A stretch of 60,642 nt of DNA. Source: Planctomycetota bacterium (lineage in GTDB: Bacteria > Planctomycetota > Phycisphaerae > Sedimentisphaerales > Anaerobacaceae). The notes below the pieces were generated by a model, which worked only from the letters and a program-made list of their open reading frames with translations, had not been told where the DNA came from and did no database searches. This document shows positions 1 to 8,950 of the stretch, one piece after another. Where the stretch lies: assembly GCA_019456255.1 (NCBI GenBank), contig VRUG01000008.1:1-60642 (forward strand). The letters run 5' to 3'. The translations under genes were made by a program, and so were the position numbers. Numbering within the stretch: position 1 is the stretch's first letter; each line of letters opens with the position of its first letter.

Positions 1-150
1 TCGTGGAAAAATGATACTTTATCACCTTTGGAGAATGCGAAATGAACATGCTAAATTCGCTTAGATGCAAAATGTTGGATAGCGCAGGGTGCCTTGGTTA
101 GCCCTGCCGCTCGCCTGCCCTGAGTTTATCGAAAGGCGGCAGGGGGTTGC
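1..150. repeat. Gene-free edge with dispersed repeat motif
   Basis: No coding region is visible. Around 111-145 is a partly palindromic G+C-rich stretch containing CCTGAGTTTATCGAAAGG with flanking CGCCTGCC and GGCGGCAGG that can pair. The same GAGTTTATCGAAGG core recurs near 44193-44216, and the GGTTAGCCCTGCC piece near 97-109 recurs near 55993-56005. This is the kind of REP-like motif scattered between genes in many bacterial genomes. Confidence 0.5.
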
Positions 151-1752
151 CTATTTATCTCCAGACTTCTTCTTAGCGATAGCGGCGATTCTCTGCACCT
201 GCATCACATCAAGCTTACCGGTCCCCAGCAGCGGCATCGACTCTATCGGCACATAGTTCTCACGCTTAGGCTTCCAAATATTAGGAACGCCGCTTTTTGA
301 AATTATCTCATGAAGTTTCTCGGCGTCACCAACCTCGTCAAGATACAAAACAACAAGCTCCTCGCCTCTCTTTTCATCCGGCACGCTCGTCACCGCCACC
401 ACCTGCTCATGTGTACCGAGCCCCTCAAGCAAAATTTCCTCAATCCCGACATGCGGCACCATCTCGCCGGCAATCTTACTAAACCGCGACAGCCTACCCT
501 CAAGTGTAATAAAACCATCCTCATCGATACTCGCAATATCACCGGTATTGTACCACCCGTCCCGCAGCACCTTAGCCGTCTCTTCTTCCTTATTCAAATA
601 TCCAAGCATCACGTTAGGCCCTTTAACAAACAATAGCCCCGCCTCACCAACACCTAACAGCTCACCGCTCTCCACCGAAACAACCTTCACCTCAATATCA
701 GGCAGCGCAAATCCAACCGTACCTTCCTTATGACCGACCTTATGCTTACCGGTACTCAAATCATCGGTCAGGTTAAACGACACCGCCGGCGACAATTCAG
801 TTGCCCCATAGCCTTCCAAAGGACGAATACCAAACTTTTCCTCGAACGAATCAGCGATGGATTTTTTCAGCTTCTCGGCGCCAACCACTAAAAGACGCAG
901 ATTAGAAAATGCCGCAGGCTTAACCCGCCTGATATAATTCAATAGAAACGTCGGTGCCGTAAACAGTATCGTCGACTTATTCTCACTCGTCGCCTTTTCA
1001 ATTAACTTACTGTCCAGCGGATTCGGCACATAAACCGATGATGCACCGCTAAACAGCGGCAGCCACAAACCGCACGTCAACCCGAACGAATGAAAAAATG
1101 GCAGAGCGGCGCAAAGATTATCTTTAGGCGTCAACCAGATAATTTTCCGAAGTGCCTGCGTATTTGAAAAAATATTATTGTGACTAAGCATTACCCCTTT
1201 GGGCTTACCACTGCTGCCCGATGAAAACAGTATCGTCGCAAGATGATCACGTTCATGCCCGCCCGCCCGCGCCAAAACACGCGCAGGATAAAACAAACTT
1301 TTCAAATATGCCTTCGCCTTTGAGGCCAACCCTATCCTTTTTACTATATCCTCAAGAAAAACAAGACCCCCAAGATGCCCGAATTCTGCCAGCTTCTCAG
1401 CGAATTTCCGAGAACTGATTATCGTCTTTATCCCGCACTGCTCGATTGCCGATTGCACCGTCGCCTCGGAACCGCTGTAATTTAGATTAACCGAAACCTT
1501 ACCACTCAGCGCTACCGCCAGATTCGTCAACGCTTCCCCAACCGATGGCGGCAAAAGAATACCGATTCTTTCCTGACCATCTGCCAGTTCACATATCTGC
1601 TCAGAAATCGCCACAGAACTTATCAATGCCTGCCGGTAGCTTAGACTCTTGCCGCTCATATCTATCAGACATCGCCCGCCGCCGTACTTACGAGCCGAAA
1701 CCACAAAATGCTCACCAAGCGACAAATCGAATTCTTTTGATGTTCTTACCAT
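151..1752 (-). CDS. AMP-dependent acyl-CoA / acyl-ACP synthetase
   Basis: Adenylate-forming ligase that would activate a fatty acid with ATP and transfer it to CoA or ACP. Counting from the chosen start, the P-loop-like motif TILFSSGSSGKPKG lies at about residues 173-186, followed by GYGATELSPAVSF and the hinge region YNTGDIASIDEDGF / LEGRLSRFSKIAGEMV. The LSRFSKIAGEMV stretch resembles the ligase half of Aas (acyl-ACP synthetase) more than classic FadD, but the acyltransferase half is absent here. Start: the ATG at 1752 has AGGGA seven bases upstream, whereas the open frame extends 17 codons further without a better site. It is the last gene of a minus-strand run behind a MarR regulator, with a secreted lipase-like gene in the same run, so a role in lipid reuse is plausible. 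The exact substrate cannot be read from sequence. Confidence 0.85.
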   Translation of the reverse strand: MVRTSKEFDLSLGEHFVVSARKYGGGRCLIDMSGKSLSYRQALISSVAISEQICELADGQERIGILLPPSVGEALTNLAVALSGKVSVNLNYSGSEATVQSAIEQCGIKTIISSRKFAEKLAEFGHLGGLVFLEDIVKRIGLASKAKAYLKSLFYPARVLARAGGHERDHLATILFSSGSSGKPKGVMLSHNNIFSNTQALRKIIWLTPKDNLCAALPFFHSFGLTCGLWLPLFSGASSVYVPNPLDSKLIEKATSENKSTILFTAPTFLLNYIRRVKPAAFSNLRLLVVGAEKLKKSIADSFEEKFGIRPLEGYGATELSPAVSFNLTDDLSTGKHKVGHKEGTVGFALPDIEVKVVSVESGELLGVGEAGLLFVKGPNVMLGYLNKEEETAKVLRDGWYNTGDIASIDEDGFITLEGRLSRFSKIAGEMVPHVGIEEILLEGLGTHEQVVAVTSVPDEKRGEELVVLYLDEVGDAEKLHEIISKSGVPNIWKPKRENYVPIESMPLLGTGKLDVMQVQRIAAIAKKKSGDK

Positions 1753-1812
1753 TAAAAATCCCTGCCTTGCCGCAATTATAACCAAATCACAACACCAAAC
1801 CACTATTAACTT

Positions 1813-2670
1813 CTACTCGGTTACTTTTGATGAGTAGGAAAATAAGCTGTCATTCTCCAATAGTAATTCCTCTCTATTTTCACCCTCTAATGTATTGGCC
1901 GATAATTGAATCGTGGATTGTTTTCTTTCTAACATCTCCTGGTAAATAAGTTGTCCTTGCGGAGAATAGATTAACAACATCACATGCCAGGAGGTTGCTC
2001 GTAAATCAGCCAATAACACCAGATAGTTTTCATCGTTTTGAAAAAACCGCACCTCAACAGGGGTTATTTCACTTATATAATCATATTTTTCGAGCGATGT
2101 TTCTACGATTGCACCTTTTTTGTCATCCGTTTTAATTTTTATTATATTTGAATCAAAACTCAACCTCACTTCTTTCCCGTTCCATCTTATTAGTTGCTCT
2201 CTATTTCTGTTTTTAAAAGGGATAGACATGCTATTTTTGATAATTTTCGGCGCTGTAACTATTGTTTTTAAAATATCACTATTGGTGTAAATAATTCCGG
2301 GCGTATTATATTTTTTTACTTTCAAAAACCCAAAAGCACCGCCGAATAGCATCGCGATAATCACGAGAATAATTCCAGTATAAATGACCATCTTATAAAA
2401 GATGGTTTTTAATCTTAACAAATACATCAAACTGCCGATTACAGATCCAAGTAAAAGTCCAATTATCCCTGCTTTTATTATTTTAGATAAAACTAAGCCT
2501 ATTGTAATCGGCAAAACAAAAATGTTTAATGCCGCAGTAGAACTTGGATTTACAAAAATCTTTTCACCAAAATATATTCCGAGATAATAAGAAATTGCCC
2601 CAAGAACGGATGCGACCATAAATAAAAGGGGGATAACACATATTGTAGGAGTATGATTCTCTTCTGACAC
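1813..2670 (-). CDS. Hypothetical membrane protein
   Basis: A 285-residue protein of unknown function. The N-terminal ~115 residues hold about three hydrophobic segments (ICVIPLLFMVASVLGAISYY, then a second around IFVLPITIGLVLSKII, and a third around GIILVIIAMLFGGAFGF). The C-terminal ~170 residues are soluble and beta-rich, probably periplasmic or cytoplasmic sensor-like. The start is GTG at 2670, preceded by GAGGTG at good spacing. It lies 14 bases after the alpha/beta hydrolase stop and 60 bases before the synthetase start, so it is probably in the same operon. I recognise no family motif. Confidence 0.65.
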   Translation of the reverse strand: MSEENHTPTICVIPLLFMVASVLGAISYYLGIYFGEKIFVNPSSTAALNIFVLPITIGLVLSKIIKAGIIGLLLGSVIGSLMYLLRLKTIFYKMVIYTGIILVIIAMLFGGAFGFLKVKKYNTPGIIYTNSDILKTIVTAPKIIKNSMSIPFKNRNREQLIRWNGKEVRLSFDSNIIKIKTDDKKGAIVETSLEKYDYISEITPVEVRFFQNDENYLVLLADLRATSWHVMLLIYSPQGQLIYQEMLERKQSTIQLSANTLEGENREELLLENDSLFSYSSKVTE

Positions 2671-2684
2671 AATTACACCTCACT

Positions 2685-3647
2685 TTATTTGTCGACAAGA
2701 TAATTACTGACCTGCGAAAAAACCTGCTGTCGTAAATCTTCCGATTCATTAAAAAGTTCGTGCCGGCCGTCTTTGATCAAAACAATATCTGCGTTCACAA
2801 ATTTCTCTTTTATAAATTCCATATTGTATCGCCACGCAACTATTCTGTCCTCCGTACCCTGAATAACCTTGATTTTTGTAGAGCAGGGGGCCAGCTCCGC
2901 AATTTTATCGTTCCATTCGAACAATGCCTTGGTCCACCTCAAAGAAACCTCCCTTGCCGCAAGCCGGTCTTCATTTCTGGCAAAAGCTAAATATTCCTTG
3001 TCATGAGAACTATTCCGAAATACCCTTATTATTTTCTGGGAAAATCGGCTGTAGGGCTCATGTAAAACCTCCGATATTTTCCACAAAACACTTCTTATCA
3101 ATGGCGACACCAGCACCACCTTCTCAAAATCATCCCCTTTACCCTCAAGCAGACAATCTATCACCGCCGACGCCCCGGTACTATGACCTATCACATGGTA
3201 AGGCGGCTTTACTTTATCCCGAACCGCATCCACAAACCCGCGCAACGCCTCACCATACTGACCAAAATCATCAATCGCCGTCGCTTCACCGCTGCTTAGC
3301 CCATGCCCCTGCAAATCAAAACACGCAACCGCATAACCCTCACCAGTTAAATACCCGATTATATTTTTCAATAGCCCGCTGTGACACAAATATCCATGCA
3401 CAATAAAAACCGTCGCCTTATATTCTTTAGGCCAGAAAATATGACCCGCCAATTCGAACTCGCTAGACTCAAACGCGACGAACTCATGCTCTACACCCTC
3501 GAATTCAAGCCCGTAGAATTTTAAAAATTCTTCAACAGAATCAAATTGTCCCTTAAATTTTGAATCCATACTATTTCCCGCCATCTCGCCGCTGCATCCT
3601 GAAAAACAAAAAACAATACTAAATAACAAAACCACAACATTTTTCAT
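2685..3647 (-). CDS. Alpha/beta hydrolase lipoprotein, monoacylglycerol-lipase-like
   Basis: Serine hydrolase of the Hydrolase_4 / lysophospholipase type, 320 residues. Visible features are a lipoprotein signal peptide ending in the lipobox FSGC, the oxyanion-region HG in VFIVHGYLCHSG, the nucleophile elbow GHSTGAS, an Asp in GTEDRIV and a His in DGRHELFNE, which gives a complete Ser-Asp-His triad. Expected to be anchored in a membrane facing the periplasm and to cleave a monoacylglycerol or similar ester; the substrate is inferred only from the family. The ATG overlaps the TGA of the preceding membrane protein (ATGA), indicating translational coupling. Confidence 0.85.
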   Translation of the reverse strand: MKNVVVLLFSIVFCFSGCSGEMAGNSMDSKFKGQFDSVEEFLKFYGLEFEGVEHEFVAFESSEFELAGHIFWPKEYKATVFIVHGYLCHSGLLKNIIGYLTGEGYAVACFDLQGHGLSSGEATAIDDFGQYGEALRGFVDAVRDKVKPPYHVIGHSTGASAVIDCLLEGKGDDFEKVVLVSPLIRSVLWKISEVLHEPYSRFSQKIIRVFRNSSHDKEYLAFARNEDRLAAREVSLRWTKALFEWNDKIAELAPCSTKIKVIQGTEDRIVAWRYNMEFIKEKFVNADIVLIKDGRHELFNESEDLRQQVFSQVSNYLVDK

Positions 3648-4324
3648 CTTATCAGCTTTTCTTGTTCGCAGTTAATCTCTTTCAATTGATACTGCTTCCC
3701 AGAAGAATCACTATAAACGTCACCCTCTACTTTTTCCAATACCAGCTTTGGCTTTTTTTGCCCGGCCCCTTTTCGCAGCTTCATTAATATCGGAATAGCC
3801 AGAGTCAAAAGACCAACGATAATCGCCACAACAGCAAGAATCCGATAGTAGACACCATGGTCGAACTCGGTCCAGACAGCCACGCCTATCTGCACAGCAA
3901 GAATTCCAATAGATACCGATGAAACTCGCTGAACCCATTTCTGCTTAGCATTAAGTTCCGGAAGAACCAGCAAAAACCCATGAGCAAAGGCCAACGCAGC
4001 GATGATGAAACTAATTGTAACCTTCCAGCCAACTTCGCTATCGATTTCCAGCCACATACCGGAAATTACAAGAATTGCAGACACAACAGAAAAAAGAATA
4101 CCTAAAAATCCCACCCACACAAACCCCTTCTTTTCGATAAAAGCCGCGCACGACATCGAACATATACTCGTTGCCGATACCATCAGACACGTCCCCAAAA
4201 TTTTCCATTGAAGCTCCCCGAATTCAGCGCCGCTTAGCAAAGATATTATCGCAATCAACGCCGTTAAACCTAAAAAGCCAAGAAAAATCTTTAACGATAG
4301 TTTTCTGATTTTTGCGTAATCCAT
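3644..4324 (-). CDS. Hypothetical multi-spanning membrane protein
   Basis: 226 residues with about six hydrophobic segments, then a short polar C-terminal tail (residues ~185-226) rich in Lys/Glu. The arrangement is loosely like HdeD/DUF308-type proteins, but no diagnostic motif was seen. The start has an excellent ribosome site (AAAGGAGAGG). Its stop overlaps the start of the hydrolase by 4 nt (ATGA), so the two are likely co-translated. Confidence 0.7.
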   Translation of the reverse strand: MDYAKIRKLSLKIFLGFLGLTALIAIISLLSGAEFGELQWKILGTCLMVSATSICSMSCAAFIEKKGFVWVGFLGILFSVVSAILVISGMWLEIDSEVGWKVTISFIIAALAFAHGFLLVLPELNAKQKWVQRVSSVSIGILAVQIGVAVWTEFDHGVYYRILAVVAIIVGLLTLAIPILMKLRKGAGQKKPKLVLEKVEGDVYSDSSGKQYQLKEINCEQEKLIR

Positions 4325-4348
4325 TTTCCTCTCCTTTCAAATTCCTGC

Positions 4349-4744
4349 TTACCTCTTATACGAAAAAACCATCCCTTCATTTTCCATCGTAAAAGTGTCG
4401 CCATCGATAGTTCCCTCGGTCTCGCCGCCGCCGGCCCATTGTATGTTCAACCTTGAACCATCCTGAGTGTAGGTAGCTGCAAGCTCGCGAGTGATCTTTC
4501 TGCCAGTAGATGAAATAACGACCATTTTATTCAGGCACGTTCCATCGCCATTGATAGTAAACCTCCCCGAAAGCACCATCGCCTCTTTGTCGCCGTGAGA
4601 AACAGTCGCCGGTACCTCCTCACCATCGACTGTAACCAAAGTGTAAACACCTGCCGGGCCGGTTACTACTGTTTCCGTTGGACCGGTTGTTGCACAACCT
4701 GCCAAACAAACTAACACTACTAAAACTGCCATCCTCTTTTTCAT
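4349..4744 (-). CDS. Small secreted lipoprotein
   Basis: 131 residues beginning with a lipoprotein signal peptide; the lipobox is LAGC (Cys near residue 17). The mature part is a short beta-rich domain (GVYTLVTVDGEEVPA...) similar in style to lipocalin-like or META/DUF-type stress lipoproteins. No assignable function. It sits directly behind the MarR gene in the same direction. Confidence 0.7.
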   Translation of the reverse strand: MKKRMAVLVVLVCLAGCATTGPTETVVTGPAGVYTLVTVDGEEVPATVSHGDKEAMVLSGRFTINGDGTCLNKMVVISSTGRKITRELAATYTQDGSRLNIQWAGGGETEGTIDGDTFTMENEGMVFSYKR

Positions 4745-4768
4745 TTTATTGTTCCTTTCAAAACTAAA

Positions 4769-5230
4769 TTAATAACTCCTCACTTTTTCCAAAATTGCAA
4801 TTAACTGCTTCTGCTCACCCTTTTTTATTGCTGACATTTTCTCTACTACCAGCTTGCCGTACAAAGGCTCAACTTTACCAAATAATTTTTTTCCCTTGCC
4901 GGTCATCTTGATAATGTTATATCTTCTGTCGTCAGATGAATTGCGTGTCACCAGCTCAGCCTTTTCCATCCTGTCGATCAGAGATGTAATGTTCGCCCTG
5001 TTGACAAGCATCATCTTGCTAAGCTGAGCCTGGCTAAGACCGCCACCGTCCTCACTTTGATAATGCAAAAGCATCATCACGTTAAACTGAACATCCGTCA
5101 CATTGAACTTGCGGAAAAATTCATCGGCACGCTTTTTTAACTTCGATGCCGTAAAGTAAATATTCAACACTGCCTCATGTTCAATCACATTGAAACCTCT
5201 TTTCAATCCCAGTTCCTCTTTAAGTGACAT
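4769..5230 (-). CDS. MarR-family transcriptional regulator
   Basis: A winged-helix regulator of about 153 residues. The helix-turn-helix region LSQAQLSKMMLVNRANITSL is followed by the MarR wing signature with D/R residues (LVTRNSSDDRRYNIIKMT). MarR proteins bind palindromic sites as dimers and are usually released by small ligands. The start was chosen at 5230 because GGAG lies seven bases upstream; the ATG at 5236 abuts that site too closely. It is the first gene of the minus-strand run 5230-151, and a perfect inverted repeat lies just upstream, so autoregulation and control of the lipid-related run are likely (inference). Confidence 0.9.
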   Translation of the reverse strand: MSLKEELGLKRGFNVIEHEAVLNIYFTASKLKKRADEFFRKFNVTDVQFNVMMLLHYQSEDGGGLSQAQLSKMMLVNRANITSLIDRMEKAELVTRNSSDDRRYNIIKMTGKGKKLFGKVEPLYGKLVVEKMSAIKKGEQKQLIAILEKVRSY

Positions 5231-5256
5231 TCTCATTCTCCGTTAATTAGTTAACT

Positions 5257-5285
5257 GTTAAGATATATACTATTTATATCTTAAC
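5257..5285. promoter_or_regulatory. Probable MarR operator
   Basis: Perfect 11-bp inverted repeat GTTAAGATATA (5257-5267) and TATATCTTAAC (5275-5285) with a 7-base spacer, 27 bp upstream of the marR start. The centre-to-centre geometry suits a MarR dimer. A second GTTAA-rich patch lies at 5242-5255. The site also lies ~150 bp before psd on the other strand. Confidence 0.65.
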
Positions 5286-5431
5286 ATTGTGTCAAGGAAG
5301 ATTAATCTTTTTTTGAAAAATTTTTCATTTTTTCGCCCCTAAGACCCAAATTCCCCGTTTTTGGCCCTCAAAACCCATTTTTCAGGCTATTTCCTTGATT
5401 TTAAACTCCCGACGCTGTACCATCGCCGCCT

Positions 5432-6109
5432 ATGAGAATACCGCTTACAAAATACGGCACACCACAGGTAATTATTTTCCCCCTGATAACCATCGCCGTC
5501 ATGGCTGCCGCAATACTCTTGCCATTGCCGAAAACAGCCCTTTTCACCATAGAAACACTACTATTCATCGTCTTAATATGGATTCTATCTTTTTTCCGCG
5601 ACCCGCTCCGCATAGCCCCCGGCGATGCAAACCTGCTCCTCTCTCCTGCTGACGGCACAATATCTGACATCGAAATCGTCGACGGAAACGAGCATTTTTC
5701 CGGAAAACAGCTCAAAATCGGCATTTTCCTTAGCGTTTTCAATGTCCATATCAACAGAAGCCCATGCAATGCAACCATCGAAAACATCATCTATAAACCA
5801 GGTAAATTCAAGGACGCACGCAACCCGGATGCCTCAAAAGTAAACGAAGCCAACGATATAATCATGATTCGCACCGATAATCCAACCGACAAGCTGCTCG
5901 TCAGGCAAATCTCAGGCGCCATCGCAAGAAGAATCGTATGCGACGTAAAGCCAGGACAGAATTTAGCTGGCGGACAGAAGTTCGGAATGATAAAATTCGG
6001 CTCCAGAACAGAACTTTACATGCCCCAACACGATACAATTAAGTGTCTCGTAAAAAAGGGCGACAAAGTTAAAGCGGCGATTACACCGCTTATAAGGTAC
6101 CAAAAATGA
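5432..6109 (+). CDS. psd: Phosphatidylserine decarboxylase proenzyme (short type)
   Basis: Converts phosphatidylserine to phosphatidylethanolamine. 225 residues, the short archaeal/planctomycete-like form. Two N-terminal hydrophobic segments precede the DPLRIAP and LLLSPADGTI motifs, then INRSPCNATI and the C-terminal self-cleavage region KFGSRTELYMP, where Gly-Ser is the expected cleavage point giving the pyruvoyl group on Ser. Its stop overlaps the start of pssA by 4 nt (ATGA), so the two enzymes of the pathway are coupled. No convincing ribosome site was seen at the annotated start. Confidence 0.92.
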   Translation: MRIPLTKYGTPQVIIFPLITIAVMAAAILLPLPKTALFTIETLLFIVLIWILSFFRDPLRIAPGDANLLLSPADGTISDIEIVDGNEHFSGKQLKIGIFLSVFNVHINRSPCNATIENIIYKPGKFKDARNPDASKVNEANDIIMIRTDNPTDKLLVRQISGAIARRIVCDVKPGQNLAGGQKFGMIKFGSRTELYMPQHDTIKCLVKKGDKVKAAITPLIRYQK

Positions 6110-7038
6110 CAAAGCTAAGAACACAAGCTGCAAAAAACGGCCTGCTGAGAAGAATGAGAAAGCAAAGGCTAAACTACATCGCAATATTGCCGTCGCTTAT
6201 TACCCTGCTAAACGGCATCTGCGGTTTCGCCGCTATGGTCTTCGCAAGCAAGGCAATTTCTGAAAGCACTAATCACTTCTTTCATGAAAAATTTCAAATC
6301 TCATATTTTGCGATGGCGGGATACATGATCCTCCTGGCCATGATAGCAGACATGCTCGACGGCAGAATTGCAAGAATGAGCAAAAACACCTCAAGCTTCG
6401 GCGGCCAACTCGACAGCTTATGCGACATGGTCAGCTTTGGAATCGCACCGGCATTCTTAATGATTAAAATCCTCGAATACGAACTCGGACCAGGTGTCGT
6501 CCACACTACCTTGATTAATTTCGTAGAAAGATTTATCTGGTTCGCCGCCGTCGCATACATAAGCTGTGCCGCTATCAGGCTCGCAAGATTCAATGTCGAA
6601 AACGAGGAAGACGAATCGGTACACATGAGCTTTATTGGACTGCCAACGCCCGCCGCCGCCGGTGTCATCGTAAGCCTGATAATCTTCCAGCAGCAGGTAC
6701 TAAAAGCTATCTCCCAACAGCTGAACAATTCCTACATCATCTTAGACAAAGTTATTATTTGCACGCTCCCTTTCATACTTATTGGAGTCGCAATTTTAAT
6801 GGTCACCAGAATCAGATACCCGCATGTCGTAAACCAATACATTAGAGGAAAAAAACCATTCGCGCACTTTATTAGGGTATTGTTCCTGATAGGGCTTATC
6901 ATCTGGAGCATACAAACAGCTTTGGCACTGCTCTTCTGCGGATTCGCCGCAAGCGGCTTCCTGAAATGGTTCTATTATAAAGTCATCAAAAAGAAAAAGG
7001 ACCTCACACCAATCTCGCAACAGCCGGCAATCGATTAA
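6106..7038 (+). CDS. pssA: CDP-diacylglycerol-serine O-phosphatidyltransferase
   Basis: Makes phosphatidylserine from CDP-diacylglycerol and serine, the substrate for the adjacent Psd. An integral membrane protein of 310 residues. The CDP-alcohol phosphotransferase signature DG..AR........G...D...D is visible as DGRIARMSKNTSSFGGQLDS followed by LCDMVSFG. Several further hydrophobic helices follow. The C-terminal extension (residues ~245-310) with extra membrane segments is longer than in minimal family members. The stop codon overlaps the stop of the convergent PilZ gene. Confidence 0.93.
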   Translation: MTKLRTQAAKNGLLRRMRKQRLNYIAILPSLITLLNGICGFAAMVFASKAISESTNHFFHEKFQISYFAMAGYMILLAMIADMLDGRIARMSKNTSSFGGQLDSLCDMVSFGIAPAFLMIKILEYELGPGVVHTTLINFVERFIWFAAVAYISCAAIRLARFNVENEEDESVHMSFIGLPTPAAAGVIVSLIIFQQQVLKAISQQLNNSYIILDKVIICTLPFILIGVAILMVTRIRYPHVVNQYIRGKKPFAHFIRVLFLIGLIIWSIQTALALLFCGFAASGFLKWFYYKVIKKKKDLTPISQQPAID

Positions 7039-7823
7039 CGCATCACGGAACCACCCATTTCAAGATTCTTAACGGTCCCTTGGTTGATTTGGTAATAATT
7101 CTCGACAATGTTGCAAAGCCTTTGCAAGGTCTCACGCCCCTCGACGCTGCTTTCAAGACCGATTATCTGCAAACCTATACACACATGCCCGCGGTCCGCC
7201 GTCAAGAGAACCTTGCGAATCTGAGCCTCCAAAACAAAAGAAGACTCATAAGGCATCGGAGTAAATTCCATCGTGACAAACTGACCGGCACGAAAATGTT
7301 GCTCTTGGTCACAATCAAGCGCGACCTGACAGCCCCCAGCAGATAAATCAACCAAGCAGCCTTGCCGGTAATTACCGGAAGAACGCTTCTCACTACCACC
7401 ATCGCTCCGACCGTACCATATCTTAGCACCGACCTTCATCGATTCGGGAACATTGACCCTGAAGTAACTACGACGCTGAACAAGCTCAAGGCGAGTCGGA
7501 ACACTTACTACAATTACACCGCCGCTTTCGGGTTCAAGAGAAGCCTTTAAGTCAATTACCTTGGACTCGAAAGCAAATTTACCATAACCGTATTTAAGCG
7601 AGATGCTTATTTCCTGATTGCTATGAATGTTGATAGGCTGAGGGTCCTTGTGAGGCAAGACATCCATCTCTAAGATATTCGCACCGAGCCGCGACATCAC
7701 AACTTTCGCGATATGCCGTTTACCGCGGGAAAAATACGACAATATCACAGGAACCTTCTTATTGATTACCGCCTGTAAGACTTTCCTCGGCTCAGCTCCG
7801 CATAACATCACTACATTATTCAT
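7035..7823 (-). CDS. PilZ-domain c-di-GMP-binding protein
   Basis: About 262 residues. The N-terminal YcgR-like beta domain is followed by a PilZ domain with the ligand motif RRSYFR (RxxxR) and DLSAGGCQV (D/NxSxxG). Such proteins bind cyclic di-GMP and alter motility or surface behaviour. The start at 7823 is preceded by GGGGG; the longer frame up to 7916 has no supporting site and would add a non-homologous hydrophobic stretch. It converges with pssA, with the two stop codons overlapping. A CheX-like gene lies 2 kb away, fitting a motility/signalling neighbourhood. Confidence 0.85.
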   Translation of the reverse strand: MNNVVMLCGAEPRKVLQAVINKKVPVILSYFSRGKRHIAKVVMSRLGANILEMDVLPHKDPQPINIHSNQEISISLKYGYGKFAFESKVIDLKASLEPESGGVIVVSVPTRLELVQRRSYFRVNVPESMKVGAKIWYGRSDGGSEKRSSGNYRQGCLVDLSAGGCQVALDCDQEQHFRAGQFVTMEFTPMPYESSFVLEAQIRKVLLTADRGHVCIGLQIIGLESSVEGRETLQRLCNIVENYYQINQGTVKNLEMGGSVMR

Positions 7824-8051
7824 GAGAACCCCCACAGAGAACCAGATTTCACTTATTAATAGGCCGCAAACAACATCTGCAACCCAACAGCTAACAAATA
7901 TATAAGAATAATTCAAACATTCGCAAAATGCTTTCTAAACTAAATTTTTCTTTAAGACCAAAAAAACACCACCTTTCCAAACAAATTTACACTTTATATA
8001 CAACCAAAAGTTGCCAAAAACGCCATTAAACAGTATTATTACCAGACTATT

Positions 8052-8924
8052 ATGATTAAAACTCAAAATACAAAGAAATACGCCACTGACAAAATAGCCT
8101 TTTTAGGGCTATTTTTTCTAACTATACTCATAGCAGCCATTATCGTAGAAGCAAGGCATAATAAGCCCCTAAAAGCAGGGGACGATATCATACAAAAGCT
8201 AAAAGTAAATGGCATCGCATCCTATCTGAAAGACAAAAACGCGCAACAATATTTCATGGTGAAAAACTTCAGGGGGCAACCATTCGGATTTACAACAGAA
8301 CAATTTGACCTCACTGGACCAACAACACTGCCGCAGATAAATCTGAAAAGTTTAATTTATATCAAGGGACAATACGGACAGCATCAAGTCGTCTTGTTCA
8401 GGGGAAATAACAATATCGACTTTTATGAATGGAACTACAAAGTTGCCGCAAGAGCCGGAAGTGAAAATCTAATTATCACAATGGATGAAAACCAAATACT
8501 TACCATCGCAACACTCGGACAAAAATCTAAAGAAATCAGTTTTAAATTAAGCCGCCCCGCAATACCGGACGCATATCTTGATTTCGTCTTAAAACAGATG
8601 ATAAACTCAAAACATGAAAAAATAATCGTTGATGTAATACAAATCGATGGACAGATTACACCGCTGCTAATCACTAAAATCGGGCTGCTTGCCCCAGAGG
8701 GTGATAAACGAGCATGGCAGGTATTGGAACTTAGACTCTTAGACAGCACAGGCTTTACACAAAGAGTATTTATAAATAACGAGGGAGATATTGCAAAAAA
8801 AGTTTTACCAAACGAAAAGATAATTATGGAACGTACCGATATAAACACTATATTAAGACAGTTCCCGAAGCAGTCACAGTACTTGCTGAAAAATATGGAA
8901 ATGTTAGAACAAAAACAACTCTAA
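8052..8924 (+). CDS. Hypothetical single-pass membrane protein
   Basis: 290 residues: one N-terminal transmembrane helix (IAFLGLFFLTILIAAIIVEA) and a soluble, probably periplasmic, C-terminal domain of ~250 residues with alternating beta/alpha character. No recognised motif. It lies 26 nt upstream of trxB on the same strand and may share its transcript. No clear ribosome site precedes the start. Confidence 0.65.
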   Translation: MIKTQNTKKYATDKIAFLGLFFLTILIAAIIVEARHNKPLKAGDDIIQKLKVNGIASYLKDKNAQQYFMVKNFRGQPFGFTTEQFDLTGPTTLPQINLKSLIYIKGQYGQHQVVLFRGNNNIDFYEWNYKVAARAGSENLIITMDENQILTIATLGQKSKEISFKLSRPAIPDAYLDFVLKQMINSKHEKIIVDVIQIDGQITPLLITKIGLLAPEGDKRAWQVLELRLLDSTGFTQRVFINNEGDIAKKVLPNEKIIMERTDINTILRQFPKQSQYLLKNMEMLEQKQL

Positions 8925-8950
8925 AAAAAGATTTACAAGGAAGTGCTATT

